From Agrypnia vestita (taxonomy: Eukaryota > Arthropoda > Insecta > Trichoptera > Phryganeidae), in contig JADDOH010002289.1 of the NCBI GenBank assembly GCA_016648135.1, positions 1-64,000 of the forward strand: DNA of 64,000 nt. The letters run 5' to 3'. The translations under genes and the position numbers were made by a program. The notes below the pieces were generated by a model. That model saw only the letters and a list, made by a program, of their open reading frames with translations, searched no databases and was not told where the DNA came from. Positions 1 through 11,512 of the stretch are shown one piece after another. Positions within the stretch are counted from its first letter, which is position 1, and every line of letters starts with the position of its first letter.

Positions 1-1447
1 CGTTTTAGCCAAATGAGATACCGCAGCTGTCATCCATAACCTCATTTCCGCGACAAGATATGCGAGTCCCGGTGTGTACACGTCAAATGATCGCGACATT
101 GTCCCCGAAACATGAGCGTAGATGTTGATGCGACATGCCGAGTGGAATGTTTCGCGATTTGTCCCCTAGTGAATACATGGCTTAAGTTTTTTATAGGTAT
201 TCTAATGTTAAAAATTTGCACTGCAATATTGCATAAGCATTACACGCTTTGATTTTTATAACGTATATTCGAAACATATCCTTATTGCTCGGTTTTTCAG
301 GGTATTTCGGGCACAATTCAATCATTTTTATCGTAACGTTCTGTTCGTCTATATTATGTCTAAAATAAGAATCATTATTAAGTTCATGTTCACAAAGAAA
401 CTTAAATATTTATACATTGATAGTTGTACGCTGTATTCTATAAAATATATTCTTTTTGACCTCCTTTTGAGATTAATCAATAAAAATGACAAATAACGAA
501 CAATTTTACGTCAAAATAAGTAACATTTTCTCAGAAATTGATTACTAATAAAACACCAAATAATATTAAAATACTTGTATCTTGACGGTATTTTTTCGTT
601 TTTCAACCTGGGTTTAGAAAGAATTTAGGAATATGTATACACAGGTATATACTATTTTACGTAAATGCATGACAGTAATGAACATTGAAAAATGAGATGA
701 TAACGGATTTTTTTTTTTACATTTTATTCGAGGCTCAAACCATCTTGCATTAAAACTGCGATGAAAAATATAATTCAACCTTCAAACCATTTTATTTGAG
801 GCTCAAACCATGCCTTCTACGATTCTTGTTTGTGTGATGCACGTATAGATGGCATTGGACGATAGGCCAAAATCGGGCGCGATGGTGCTGCAGTAGCGAC
901 AAGGTACATAACTATAATGGCGGCCCTCTGTTGGAAATTTCTGTAAATTACGTTGTATGGACTGTCCGGACCCTGCAATAAGTATATGCAATAAGTATAT
1001 GAACAACGTCTAAATGAGGCTTTTAGACGTTGTTCTTCTTCAAAAAACGTGTGCATTTTCAAGATTATTTCCCGAACACCGCTTTCAATGGTTTTGGCAT
1101 GGTGACAATCTAAAATTTTCTTAAAGAACTATCGAAACAGTCGTGAACCCCTCTGTAAACAAAGGTCTGTCAGCTGTAGATAATCCAAGATGGCGTCGTT
1201 AGTTCCAAATTTGGCCATTCTTCAGATAAGTTAGACGGACTATATCACTACTGTCAAAATCAAACGCTGTCATGGCGACTCCATGGCGACTGTCAAAGTC
1301 TATTGTGAATATTATATTTTCTACTATGTATATTCAGAGAGTGTAATTTAATAGAGTTACAGAGTAATAGAATAATGATTTCGTTATTTTTCTAATCAAA
1401 TCAATTTTAGTTCATTATGAAAGTGCGTTTTTAAAGGTTTAATAAAA
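1..1447. other. Upstream spacer of the C1orf43-like gene
   Basis: No coding region is recognisable here. A direct repeat (TCGAGGCTCAAACCAT-like) occurs at 729-741 and 796-809, and a perfect hairpin lies at 1001-1035. A short ATGGCGACT duplication sits near 1273-1291. The 5' UTR and promoter of the gene starting at 1448 must lie in the last few hundred bases, but no convincing TATA or initiator can be assigned. Confidence 0.5.
1001..1035. repeat. Perfect 14-bp hairpin
   Basis: GAACAACGTCTAAA at 1001-1014 is the exact reverse complement of 1022-1035, with a 7-base loop. It is preceded by a tandem AATAAGTATATG repeat. Probably the end of an unidentified palindromic element. Confidence 0.6.
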
Positions 1448-4400
1448 ATGACTGAAGAACTCTCTGGAGTTACTGTAGTTATTATAATTGGTGGTGGGGT
1501 TTTGACATTTTTCATACTATTTATTTTTGCTAAAAGGCAAATTATGAGGTTTGCATTGAGATCACGGAGAGGTCCACATTATCCTATTGGTCATGGAGCT
1601 AAAAAAGTAAGCCACATTACATTCGGTATTCAGATAATATAAAATATTAACAATAACTAATTATTTTATGTAGAATTTTCTGGATTATTCTTTTGCTTCT
1701 GTGGAAAATAATTGAAATAGAAAAAACCGAAAAACACTTATAAAAGAGTAGTACCATATTATTGTAACTATATTTCAAATAATTAAAGTCAAAATCACAA
1801 TTTTTAAATTAAATGTCGACGGGTTGATGGACTTTGGTAAAATATATAGTTATAAATATTTTGCATGAATAAGTTACAAATATGATATTAAAACTGACTG
1901 ACATTAACACACAAACCTAATTAAACCTGATTATTATTTTAGTCCCTGAAGCGTGAAATTGATAGAAGAATTGAAGTTATTCCACGGATAGTCCATGAAC
2001 CACAGCTCATAAATGAAGAAGCATCCAAATTCATTTTGGATCCTGGACAAAAACTACCATCACATTACTTCAGACTGAAAGCCGTGGATGATATAAAATT
2101 ATTAGGTAAATTTATAGAAATCCATGACAATTTGTTTATTCAGTTTAATATGTTTATTCAGCGGATCACTCAGTAAATTTTGTCAAGAAGACTGTTGAAA
2201 ATTAAAAAAAAAAATAGCATTTTTATTTACTCTCACTTTATCTTGTTTTCACCTTTACTAGAACCAGGATCGATATCGGATGCCTCCAAAACCTTTTTAA
2301 TATTAAAAGAATATTGGAGGCGCCGAATATTGGTCCTGGCACCCTTTACATGCTAAGCCAAAGATCTGCCATCTTAGCTACTCCCCTAGACAGCGGTGCC
2401 GCCAAATTGTTGTGCAAGTATATGACACAAACTTTTTTGTGACAAATAAATTCATTGATTTTTGTTTTTGACAATCTTAACATCAAATTTTAATATTTAT
2501 CTATTCTATATATATTTAAAAAATACAGTAGATTCCGCGATATATGTTTGTTACATACTTTTTCGAACAAAGCCATTTTTTAGCATTTTTTTTCCTTTTT
2601 TTCGCACATATTTACTGTTTTCTCTGCAAGCGTACATGAAAATCACAATTAAAAAGAAAGTAAAAAAGGCAAGTTTCAGCATTACTCAAGCATTTGTCAT
2701 CCAATTTGAATTTAAAAAAAAAACACAGATAGCTCTCTTCTTCTACTTTCGAATACACACCACACAAACGACAATGGCCAATCTAGTATTTTATTAAAAA
2801 AAAAAGTTTACCTCTGTTGAACAGGTAGCTAGGGAATGCAATCCCGAGTTGGGATTGCCCTTTCGGGATCTCTCGAGATTAGAATTTCCAATCCCGCGGG
2901 ATCCCGAATACTTTTATGTTTTTTTTTGTTTATAGAGCTGAATAGCAATTAACGACAATGCCTTGCATTTTTATATCAGGAATTTTAATAAAAATGTTCA
3001 TTATTAATCATCGCATTAAAGATTTTGTATGCGTTTTTCCAAGCATCAATCAGTCAATGTAGTAGAGTTAGTATCTAGTAGTTTTCATTACTATGTCAGG
3101 TTGATAAAATAAAGAAAATATTATTCAAAGCTATTTTTATTATTTGAATGTGACATGAGCGTAAGTTTTAAGTACTTACTAAAAGATCTATAGACATACA
3201 CAATTTAACATTAAAAAATTTAATCATCCACTTAATCTAAGGGTGATTTTGAAAATGGCTTCATAGGAAGCTGAGCATGTCGATTATTTTATCTGTTAGG
3301 CGGCATCTTATTAGGTCCTTACATCTGAAATCGTACTGGCAAATTTGATCTCAAATATCTTCTCTTTGGTTAGGAATTCCAAATCCAAATTTATACAGCT
3401 ATTTACTCATGTATTTGTGTTTTGAAAATTATAATTCATTTGTTTTTTCCTCAATTGTTTTTTTCTTTGCGTCACTCAGTTTACAAAATGAAAAACTTGA
3501 AATATCGCATTATTTACGAGTACGAGTTCCACCGTGGCACCAGTGCTGCAGAAACGGCTCGAAGGATTAATGATGTGTATGGTGACGGTGCCGCAAAAGA
3601 AAACACAGTGCGTTTTTGGTTCCAACGTTTTCGTTTTGGAAATTTCGACCTGCAGAACAAGCCCCGTGGACGGCCGGAGACCAAAGTTGATAATGAAGAA
3701 TTGAAGGCTATTGTGGAAGCGGATCCATCGCAAACCACATCCGAGTTAGCTGCAGGCTGCGGTGTTAGTGATAAAACTGTTTTAATCCACTTGAAGCAAA
3801 TTGGTAAGGTGAAAAAGCTTGAAAGGTGGGTACCTCACGAATTGAGTGAAGCAAATCAACAAACGCGCGTTGACTGCTGCGTTGCATTACTCAACCGGCA
3901 CAATAATGAAGGGATTTTAAATCGAATCATTACCTGTGATGAAAAGTGGATCCTGTACGATAATCGGAAGCGCTCATCGCAATGGCTGAACCCTGCCGAA
4001 CCAGCCAAACCATGCCCCAAGCGAAAATTGACTCCAAAAAAGTTACTTGTGAGCGTTTGGTGGACTAGTGCTGGTGTCGTTCACTACAGCTTTCTTAAAT
4101 CTGGCCAGATTACGGCAGATGTCTATTGTCAGCAACTGCAAACCATGATGGAAAAGCTAGCTGCTAAACAACCGAGGCTGGTTAATCGCTCTAGGCCACT
4201 GCTGCTTTATGATAACGCTAGACCACACACTGCACAACAGACGGCTACCAATTGGAATGTCTAAGACATCCACCGTACTCTCCGGACCTTGCCCCAACAG
4301 ATTACCATTTTTTTCGAAATTTGGATAACTTCTTGCAAAGGAAAAAATTCAACTCCGATGGGGCAGTCCAAATCGCCATCAAAGATTTTATTGATTCCCG

Positions 4401-7400
4401 TCCGAATGGTTTTTTTAGTAAAGGGATCGATGAACTACCTATGAGATGGCAAAAGTGCATAGATAGCAATGGTACATACTTTGATCAAATAAATATATTA
4501 TAATAAAAAAAAATCGGCTTTATGTTCCTCCCATACTAAACGGCAATTTCATATGTAAGGACCTAATATTTCAGATGCTAGATACCCAGCAGCTGAAAAT
4601 GCCCTTTCGGACTCAACGCTCGGACCACTGAAAGTAAACAATTGTAGGCGAATTCTAAATATAGGCCTCTATTTCGGGATTGTATTCCCTACTTGTAGCA
4701 GGCCAGTATTAGATATTTGCAAATTGATATTTTCGCATTTTGTTTGATTGCTGAGCAGCAGTAGAAAGAATCTCTCTGAGACTGAAGTTTTTTTTTTTTC
4801 ATATTTTTTAACTGAATTTATGATTATTTTTTATCATAGGGGTGGTCTGATACATGTATCTGAGACGTATTACCTGTTTTTTTCATATTAATTCAAATCT
4901 TATTTTTTATATTTAATACCAATTGAGGTTATCTTTGTTTGTTTAACATTGTTTATTGAACACCATATTTCTGGACTATAAACTTACATTTAATGAACAA
5001 ATAGATTATATGGTAAATAAATCCTTAAAACTCTTGGGCTTTGTCAACAGAATGTCTTCTGATTTCACAAATACTCATACGATCAAAACTCTTTACTGTT
5101 CACTGTCTGTCCTATCTTAGAATATGCCTCTGTGATTTGGTCTCCCTTCTATACAAACCAAACAAGTCACATCAAATCCGTGCAACATCGTTTCGTAAGA
5201 AAAGTCGCATGGATGATGGGCTTGGATAGAGGAGACTACTCGTACAGTGAAATTGAGTCAATGTTAAAAATTTATAACCTCCAAAAACATAGAGAAAACA
5301 CTGACTTAATCACCATATTCAAAATATTAAACGGCCACACTGATGTGCCTTGTTACTGGGCCAAATAAAATTCAATATCCCTTCCCGTAGACTCATAAAT
5401 AATGAACTGTTGTTCCTTAGCCATCATAGAACCAATTATGGATTTCATGCTCCCATGTCACGGTTATGTCGTCTTATAAATTCAAGACTTCTTTGGTGTA
5501 AGTCTGTCCAGATTTAAACAATCTCTGATTAGATAGTCCAGACCTTGTCTCCATCTTGTTAGTAATTTTCATTTGTCCTTGCTTTTGTATTTAAATTGCT
5601 GTAATTTTTCTTCTGATGTATTATATATTGTTCATGCTATGTATTTTATTTTATTGGACTATGTCCGTTAATTTCAATAAATAAATAAAATAAATATTTA
5701 CCGGAGACAGCTGATTGATATGAATTTATTATCAACTGCTTTCAAGATGAAAAATATTTCCACGTAATATGTATTATAAAGGTGTGGTCATGTCATGAGA
5801 TCATTAGATGTACACAAATACATCAAATATACTAATAATATATTATAGCAATAATTAAAGTGTACATGAAGCTTGGTTCTGCCAAAATCTTATCAAAATA
5901 AGATTCAGTCGTAAAAACTTGAATGTGCCATGTAAAAAATAAATAATGGTGTTCTGCATCATCAACACTTTACTACACAAAAAGCAAAAAGTGAATGTTT
6001 GAAAATTCATAATAAGTGGTATCCCAAAATTAACAACACATGTGAGTCTGTTTTGTTTTTATCATAGAAAATATTTTGTTTAATCCAGAGAGAGAAATAT
6101 CCCGTGCCGGTGGAGGTATGTTTCGCCAGCCTTGCGAAAGTCTGAGAGCATTCTTGCTGAGCGTCCTTGCAGCCCCACTTGGGGGTCGTGGGCAAAGAGC
6201 CGTTCACCAGCTGTGCGATATGTACGAGCACGCTAGACACGATCCTGGAGAGTTTGCAGATGAGGAATACCAAGCTTACAACAGACTTCTTCTCAAGCTG
6301 ATTGATGCGTGAGTCATTATAAAACAATCCTTAACCTTTCCTCTCTGATGTTTTAAACTGAGTTGACATTGCCTCTAATATCTCTGTAAATATACTAAAT
6401 ACGGAGTTCATATTTTAGGTATTCCTCCTATATACATTGTCACATGACTTTTTTGGAGGCAAATAAAACACTGAAAATTAATCTAAATTTTATTTTTTAC
6501 ATACGATACGAATTTAATCTGAGCACTTTTCTTTAATTTCTTTCTTTCATAGTTCTTTAATTCACACTAAATTTCGTAATTTGCACTAATTATCACCAGA
6601 ACATTTGCTGCACTATTGATTGCTTTTGTCTATCCCCAGATCCATGTAATATAAGTGAAGTGTGACAGTATAAGATAATTTTTAGTTACAAAGTAACATG
6701 TGGAGGGGTGGGGAGGGTGGAGTGAAATGTGGGATTATGATAAAGGGATGAAAGATGATATAGATGAGAACATTAGTTGAGTGAACCGGTTTGGGTGCGG
6801 TTGTGAAATTAATTTTTATTTTATGTCCTGTATAGTATAGTTAAAAATATCAATGTGGTTATTATTAAAGTTAAATGAATTTTTTGTAGATGAAGGAACA
6901 CAAACAAAATTTAATCCTTATTTATTTTTATCAGTGCCCGTCTCCTGAAGCCATGTGGAATGAGTCATAAGTCTTCTCCTAAAAGGACTCCAACACGGAA
7001 ACAAGCCGGAGTAAGATCTCTGTTAGACCCATCACGACTTCGCCCGCCTGGATCTCTTGGTGTTTCAATGGGATCTGCCAACAGGCTCACCATTTCAAAT
7101 GTGCACACACAGTATACAAATATGCAGGTAAGCAATATATATTTAAGAATGTTCTTAGGTTTTCACGGCCACTCAGAATCTTCAAGTTTGTGTTTACTGG
7201 GGTATTATGCCGTGTTGTTACGACCTTTCAGGCCGACGTTTCGGATCCCATTGCAGGGTCCATCATCAGGGCTGATGTGTTGTCTTGAATGTTGGTGTTG
7301 TGCACCAACACCAACATTCAAGACAATATATACTTGTCTTCAATTAAACAATATTGTGATTAAATGTACATACATTAGAACCTCATTAATTCGAAATTCA

Positions 7401-8058
7401 ATGGACCCAAAAAAACATTTTGAATTATGCGAAACCCCGTTATTTCGAAATTTAAATAACAAAAACAATAAAAAATCGCGATGCAATTATGAAATTTGAC
7501 AAAAATCATAAAACTCATGGAAAAGTCATTAATTTTGTGAAAAACATTTGTATTTTTGCATATTTCTAGAAATCATTTTGAAAACGTAATATTTATTATG
7601 CTAATACAAAGATCACGTCATTTCTATTACTAAAGTACCCGATATTGACATAGGTATTTGCTGTTTTCAATTTTGTCAAATTTAAAAAAAAAAAGAATCT
7701 AAACTAAAATGTATTGATTTATAACGCAAGGGGTTAAAAATTATTTCGAATTACAAATTACCTGGGTTTTTAAATTATCGGGGTTAATCAGCTATGAAAT
7801 TAACATTTTGAGACTTGAGGGTTTTAAAAATTTGGAATTATGGCAAATTTCGAATTTAAATTAAGTATTTAAATTCAAATCAAATATTGCATATAGCTGT
7901 CTGATCATCACAAATTTTCAAAATGAATTTGTTTCTTTTCACAGAGTTCCAATACATTAGACTACAACTTCGATGATGAGGTTCTCTGTGTTGAATCCAA
8001 ACCACCCACTCCAGTTGTCGTGCATACACCAAAAACGGATAATGAAACAACTGTCTAA
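1448..8058 (+). CDS. C1orf43: C1orf43 homologue (single-pass membrane protein)
   Basis: Five coding exons: 1448-1606, 1943-2105, 6089-6308, 6935-7127 and 7945-8058, all with GT-AG borders and matching phases (0, 1, 0, 0). The product is 282 aa, a little longer than the 253-aa human protein. Residues 8-28 form a hydrophobic membrane segment just after a short N-terminus, followed by KRQIMRFALRSRRGPH, which is the diagnostic conserved stretch of the C1orf43 (NICE-3) family. The rest is soluble, ending in a low-complexity proline- and threonine-rich tail. The human protein is membrane-associated and was implicated in phagocytosis; its biochemical role is not settled. Intron 2 (about 4 kb) carries a mariner and a LINE remnant, intron 4 a Tigger-like MITE and a hairpin. 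The ATG at 1448 is the first in frame and precedes the membrane segment directly. The next gene downstream, SMC2, is on the same strand and functionally unrelated. Confidence 0.93.
2246..2400 (-). repeat. tRNA-like/SINE-like fragment
   Basis: Read on the minus strand, 2380-2369 gives TAGCTAAGATGG, a perfect fit to the pol III box A consensus. Downstream (minus sense) is an imperfect inverted repeat around GGAGGC and a weak box-B-like GGTTCTAG. It lies in intron 2 of the C1orf43-like gene. No intact cloverleaf can be drawn, so it is at best a tRNA-derived SINE remnant. Confidence 0.3.
3311..4566 (+). mobile_element. mariner transposon (DD34D type), 1256 bp
   Basis: The left inverted repeat starts TTAGGTCCTTACATCTGAAA at 3311; the right end, read in reverse complement from 4566, is TTAGGTCCTTACATATGAAA. 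The element is flanked by TA on both sides (3309-3310 and 4567-4568), the mariner target duplication. Length is near the usual 1.3 kb. It sits in intron 2 of the C1orf43-like gene in the same orientation. The transposase is broken (separate entry), so this copy is non-autonomous. Confidence 0.93.
3488..4503 (+). pseudogene. mariner transposase, frameshifted
   Basis: The best start is the ATG at 3488 (MKNLKYRIIYEYEF), giving the paired helix-turn-helix N-terminus (SAAETARRINDVYGDG, then TTSELAAGCGVSDKTV). The catalytic stretch has TCDEKWILYDN (first Asp) and LLYDNARPHTA (second Asp). The reading frame then hits a stop at 4262, while the C-terminal part HPPYSPDLAPTDYHFF continues in another frame from about 4252 to 4503. 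Between the second Asp and the third Asp only 29 residues remain where 34 are usual, so about 16 bases were lost around 4250, explaining both the spacing and the frame change. Signature residues are otherwise well kept, implying a fairly recent loss. No active enzyme is expected. Confidence 0.92.
4960..5697 (+). mobile_element. 5'-truncated LINE (reverse transcriptase C-terminus and 3' UTR)
   Basis: Translating 4973-5368 with frame shifts gives LTFNEQIDYMVNKSLKLLGF, then TIKTLYCSL, LEYASVIWSP and SVQHRFVRKVAW, the typical end of non-LTR reverse transcriptase ORFs of the Jockey/I-like group. It is followed by a 3' UTR that ends in ATTTCAATAAATAAATAAAA at about 5697. The same 3' UTR occurs in reverse orientation at 42533-42724. 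Stop codons and shifts show it is dead. Clade assignment is tentative. Confidence 0.8.
7150..7276 (-). repeat. Dispersed repeat with hammerhead-like core (copy 1)
   Basis: On the minus strand, 7269-7235 reads CTGATGA, a GC-rich imperfect stem, GAAAC, GTC. The flanking TCAGCC and GGCCTGA can pair as stem I with one bulge. Further along the minus strand a conserved tail (GAAGATTCTGA...GGCCGTGAAAACCT) follows. Related copies lie at 17850-17935 and 50601-50802. Confidence 0.55.
7280..7326. repeat. Perfect 21-bp hairpin in intron 4 of the C1orf43-like gene
   Basis: The arm 7280-7300 (TTGTCTTGAATGTTGGTGTT...) is exactly complementary to 7306-7326, with a 5-base loop TGCAC. It abuts the hammerhead-like repeat and may have arisen by inverted duplication at its edge. 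Confidence 0.75.
7373..7870. mobile_element. Tigger/pogo-like MITE, degenerate
   Basis: The left end (TA then CATTAGAACCTCATTAATTC at 7373) matches the Tigger-type terminal repeat seen intact at 39976 and 18577. The right end keeps the internal AAATTTCGAATT part but has lost the final ACTG. The internal sequence aligns with the copies at 18577-19052 and 39976-40358. It holds no coding capacity. Confidence 0.7.
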
Positions 8059-8444
8059 ATTAATACAAGTTTCCCTATAAGTATTTACTTCTAGTCATGA
8101 AAAATTATTACACTAGCAATAATAAATATGCTTTGAAAGAGCAGTGTCTAGGTATACATATAATATATATAACATAAATACTTAGACAACAGAACACAAT
8201 AATTTTACTGTTTGTGATTTATATGTTTTAGATGCAGTTCACAGATTGTAAATAAGTCCAATTATTATAGGATCTGAAATTAATATAACATATGTATCAC
8301 ATATTTATAACATTCAAATTCTTAGACAGCTTTTGAATTTATTAATTATACATTACATACCTAGATTTGTTTCCACAGAAAAATCTGTACATTTCATGAT
8401 CTAGCTCTCTGTAACCAATTATATATAATAAATTAGTTTTGTCT

Positions 8445-8450
8445 AATAAA
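8445..8450 (+). promoter_or_regulatory. Candidate polyadenylation signal of the C1orf43-like gene
   Basis: AATAAA at 8445-8450, about 390 bases after the stop codon, in an AT-rich 3' UTR. Another AATAAA near 8120 is an alternative. Confidence 0.4.
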
Positions 8451-8870
8451 ACACAAATTTTTATTACGAAGCTGCACAATATTTTTTTTGTTTCCTAAAC
8501 AATATATAATTTTGGCTTACCAAACAACAAAAAGTCCAAACACAAAAAACCTTTACAATTATTTACCATCCACTTATTGTAGTAAATTTTTACAGTGTGT
8601 TAAAGTTAGTGTTCAATTGGAAATCCTCTGGCCAATTATTTTGTGTTCCGAAAATATTTTCCTGGCAAAAGCAATAAATACAAGCCTTTTGGAAGAGAAA
8701 TAAAGAATCCCAGACACATGTCAAGCTTAATAATGATAGGAACAAGCAAAAAGTGAAGTATTACTCCATCACCATTAGTGTAAAATAGCGATGAGTACAC
8801 GGAACACACGTCACATCAACATATTTTTAAAGTAAGTTAAATGCCTGTGCTATTAAAATAGTCCTAACTT

Positions 8871-8946
8871 GCTGGTTTCCCGGACTGAGGGTCGAATCCT
8901 CGACCACTGTATTATAAGGTGAGCGTCATAACCACAAAACCAACAA
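8871..8946 (-). repeat. tRNA-derived SINE fragment (family 1)
   Basis: The minus strand reads TTGGTTTTGTGGTTATGACG, then GGTCGAGGATTCGACCCTC, which forms a T-arm-like stem-loop (GAGG, 7-base loop, CCTC), ending GGGAAACCAGCAAG. A related copy lies on the plus strand at 17651-17732 and a fragment on the minus strand near 41709-41755. Too divergent to be a working tRNA. Confidence 0.55.
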
Positions 8947-9015
8947 GAAATTTTTGAAAGAAATCTTATATCTATAGCCTTACAAGGTTTTATCCAAATT
9001 CGAAATTCCACCTTT

Positions 9016-9145
9016 AAGGCCGGTGCCACTCTGCGTGAATCATCCACCGCATCTTTTCCATCATGTAAAATAAGCAAAGCAAAGGGGTCGACTTATGATC
9101 CGCGTAGCGTGTATGGAAGAAATGTAGCAGTGTGGCACCAGCCTA
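9016..9145. mobile_element. Short MITE with ~20-bp inverted repeats
   Basis: AAGGCCGGTGCCACTCTGC at 9016-9034 is matched, in reverse complement, by TAGGCTGGTGCCACACTGC from 9145. The 130-bp element has no ORF. Terminal sequence suggests a DNA transposon derivative; superfamily not resolved. Confidence 0.65.
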
Positions 9146-10585
9146 GAATGTAGGACTTGCTTGAACACATACACATTATTACACTTCACTACGTGCACTT
9201 TATTAGATATAATATGTATTATATTGTTTGTTTGCAATCTCTATGTCTGCTTTTTTTAACTTGCCAAAATAAAACTTATAAGTACAGTAAGCAGAAAAGA
9301 TGGAGGATGATTATTTTAATACGTATATTGGAACAGTGATGATGGCCTGCCTCCATATTTTAAACTGTTATCGTGTTCATATGCTTTGGTATTCCGCTTA
9401 ACTTTACTTTGAGGATATAAATCATATAACCTAACCAAAAATAAATAAACCTTTCAAAAATCTACCAACAACAGGTCGTAAGTCACATGACTTCAGATTT
9501 GGGGACACTCTGGTCCCTTTCCGGTGAAACCGTGGAGGCTAATAATTCTCACAAATTCTTTCTAGAGAGTATGACAATTACACGATTCTCTACATTATAG
9601 AAATGAGTTAACATAATGAAACTCTGCAGGATGGTTAGGTAGTGCACTAAATTGAACTGGCCGCTGGCGAAACCCGGGATTCCCACCATTTCAAGGCGTA
9701 ATGCATGTGCTGCTTAACCTTGTTCTGATGGCTACCACAGGCATCAAAATACCAGTTTGACTTTGTATTACATAGATGGCACTCTATATCCAGCTTAACA
9801 TAGATGTGCTCTAACATCAACATCCTAATTTCGAATGTCTGTCTATAACTCGCTGGAATTACAATGAGGCCTGGACCCCCAAGTGTTATATGTCAATCAG
9901 GGCGCAGCTCGTGTTACACTCAAGGGTTGCTATTAATAATTACTATGTGTCCTGTGATTTTTCACAGGTTTATGATTAGCTTAAAATAAAATATTTATAA
10001 AGCATATTATTTTACTCCACAAAACAAACATTAACTTTTGAAGGGGTTGAGACTGTATGAGTTTCCTGTCAAAAGTTTTTAATAGAATTTGAACCTAACC
10101 TCTTGAAGCCCATAATTCTTGTAATATTGGCTTCGTAATGGAAACTCAAATCATATACATTATTAATTTTATGCACAGAGTAATAAAGATTATTCTGCAT
10201 AAAGGTGATTCATACCTGTGTGTTTCTGTAGGCAATAGATGGTCCAAAGCTCAGGATCAATTCCACTGAGTGATCCAAATTGTTTCCAAGCAAGCAAGGG
10301 GTCTAGAGTAGAGAGGTAAAGCTTGGTAGGAAGAAAAAAAGATTGCACCAGGGTTGATGTTGAGGGTGAATTATTTCTGGGCTCAGTGATTTGGGGGCCA
10401 TATGAGCTTAAGTACTCTTTTATTGTTTCGGAGGTAAATTTATAGAACTCCATAATCACGCATATGGAAATAAAAACATTTGCTTTTTAGTTTTTTATTT
10501 TAAATTTTTATTAGAACCTTTCGCCTTATGAGGGTATTATCAATCTACATATTTTACAATCAATTTATTATAGATGTCTCACAGA
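9146..10585. other. Intergenic stretch without recognisable gene
   Basis: AT-rich spacer between the C1orf43-like gene and SMC2. A tRNA-like GTTAAGCAGCACATGC/GGGTTTCGCC pattern can be traced on the minus strand near 9735-9665 but is too weak to call. An 89-codon minus-strand frame at 10190-10459 has no recognisable motif. Confidence 0.4.
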
Positions 10586-10589
10586 GACG

Positions 10590-10750
10590 AAATTGTATTT
10601 TTATGGGAAGATATAGAAGTACGGCTGACTTAAGTGATCACTTTACACAATGTAACATTCACCACTTCCACCCATGATAGAATACCTTGTCTACTAAATT
10701 TTTGGAAGTTGTAAGTATATATTTTAATTATACGGCTTGTTCCGTATATG
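10590..10750 (+). repeat. Dispersed repeat, TTAAGTGATCACTTTAC family
   Basis: The block around CTTAAGTGATCACTTTACAC and the preceding TTTTTATGGGAAGATATAGA aligns with 16570-16720 and with both outer arms of the palindrome at 32535-33435. It is therefore one arm of that fold-back family. Confidence 0.55.
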
Positions 10751-11512
10751 TGTTGCAACAATTATCAGCGCGGCGGGCAACCAAAGCTTTTTTATTCCCC
10801 ACAAATGACCACAGATGTCACTAATGAGACATCTATTTTCGATTAATTGGAGTTTTGTTGATATATTGATTGATTAATGTCCCTGTGACTAAAATCCAGT
10901 ACCTACTGTTCTGAAAAATTTTGACATACTCAAAATATTCTAAATATTTTACATTCAACAATTTGTATTTATAGGAATACTATTGAAAAGTATTTCTGCA
11001 CCATTCTAAGAAAAAATTAAGTGTATCAAATTGTATAGCTATTCTCTTACTTATATGTACATTAGGGTGGAGTGAATTTTTTTTTTAAATTTTTATTATG
11101 GCATACCCCCAAAAAGCTGTGTGATAGGCACAATAAGCAAATGCGATAACATTTTTCGTCTAGGTTTACATTTAAAGGTGCCCGCGTTACGACAAAACTT
11201 TATCAATGTTCGTTACTGCAAGACCAAATGCTAAACTTTACATAAATCGTAGAAATCTTCTGTTTTTGTAAGCATCCAATAAATAACAACTGTCAAATGT
11301 GACAGTTATTGAGTCAACCTTCAGTCACGAGTAAGCGTTCTCGGGGGAAAGTAGAGTTTGTTTTATTATTAGTGACCTTGTGATATAAGAACATCGTTTT
11401 AAAATATTTGGTAAGTAAAATAAGTAATTATGATGATATTTATTCAATGCATTGTTTATAGTAAGAAGTTCATGAATTTCATTAGGTTCCATTTTTGTTG
11501 TTTACAGTAAAA

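Noticed and set aside
2462..2797. 111-codon plus frame in C1orf43-like intron 2
   Set aside because: Low-complexity Phe/Lys-rich translation of A/T sequence.
8886..8901. Functional tRNA gene
   Set aside because: Only a T-arm-like stem-loop is convincing; acceptor and anticodon stems do not close.
10190..10459. Minus-strand 89-codon frame
   Set aside because: A donor-like site follows, but no motif, partner exon or homology could be recognised.
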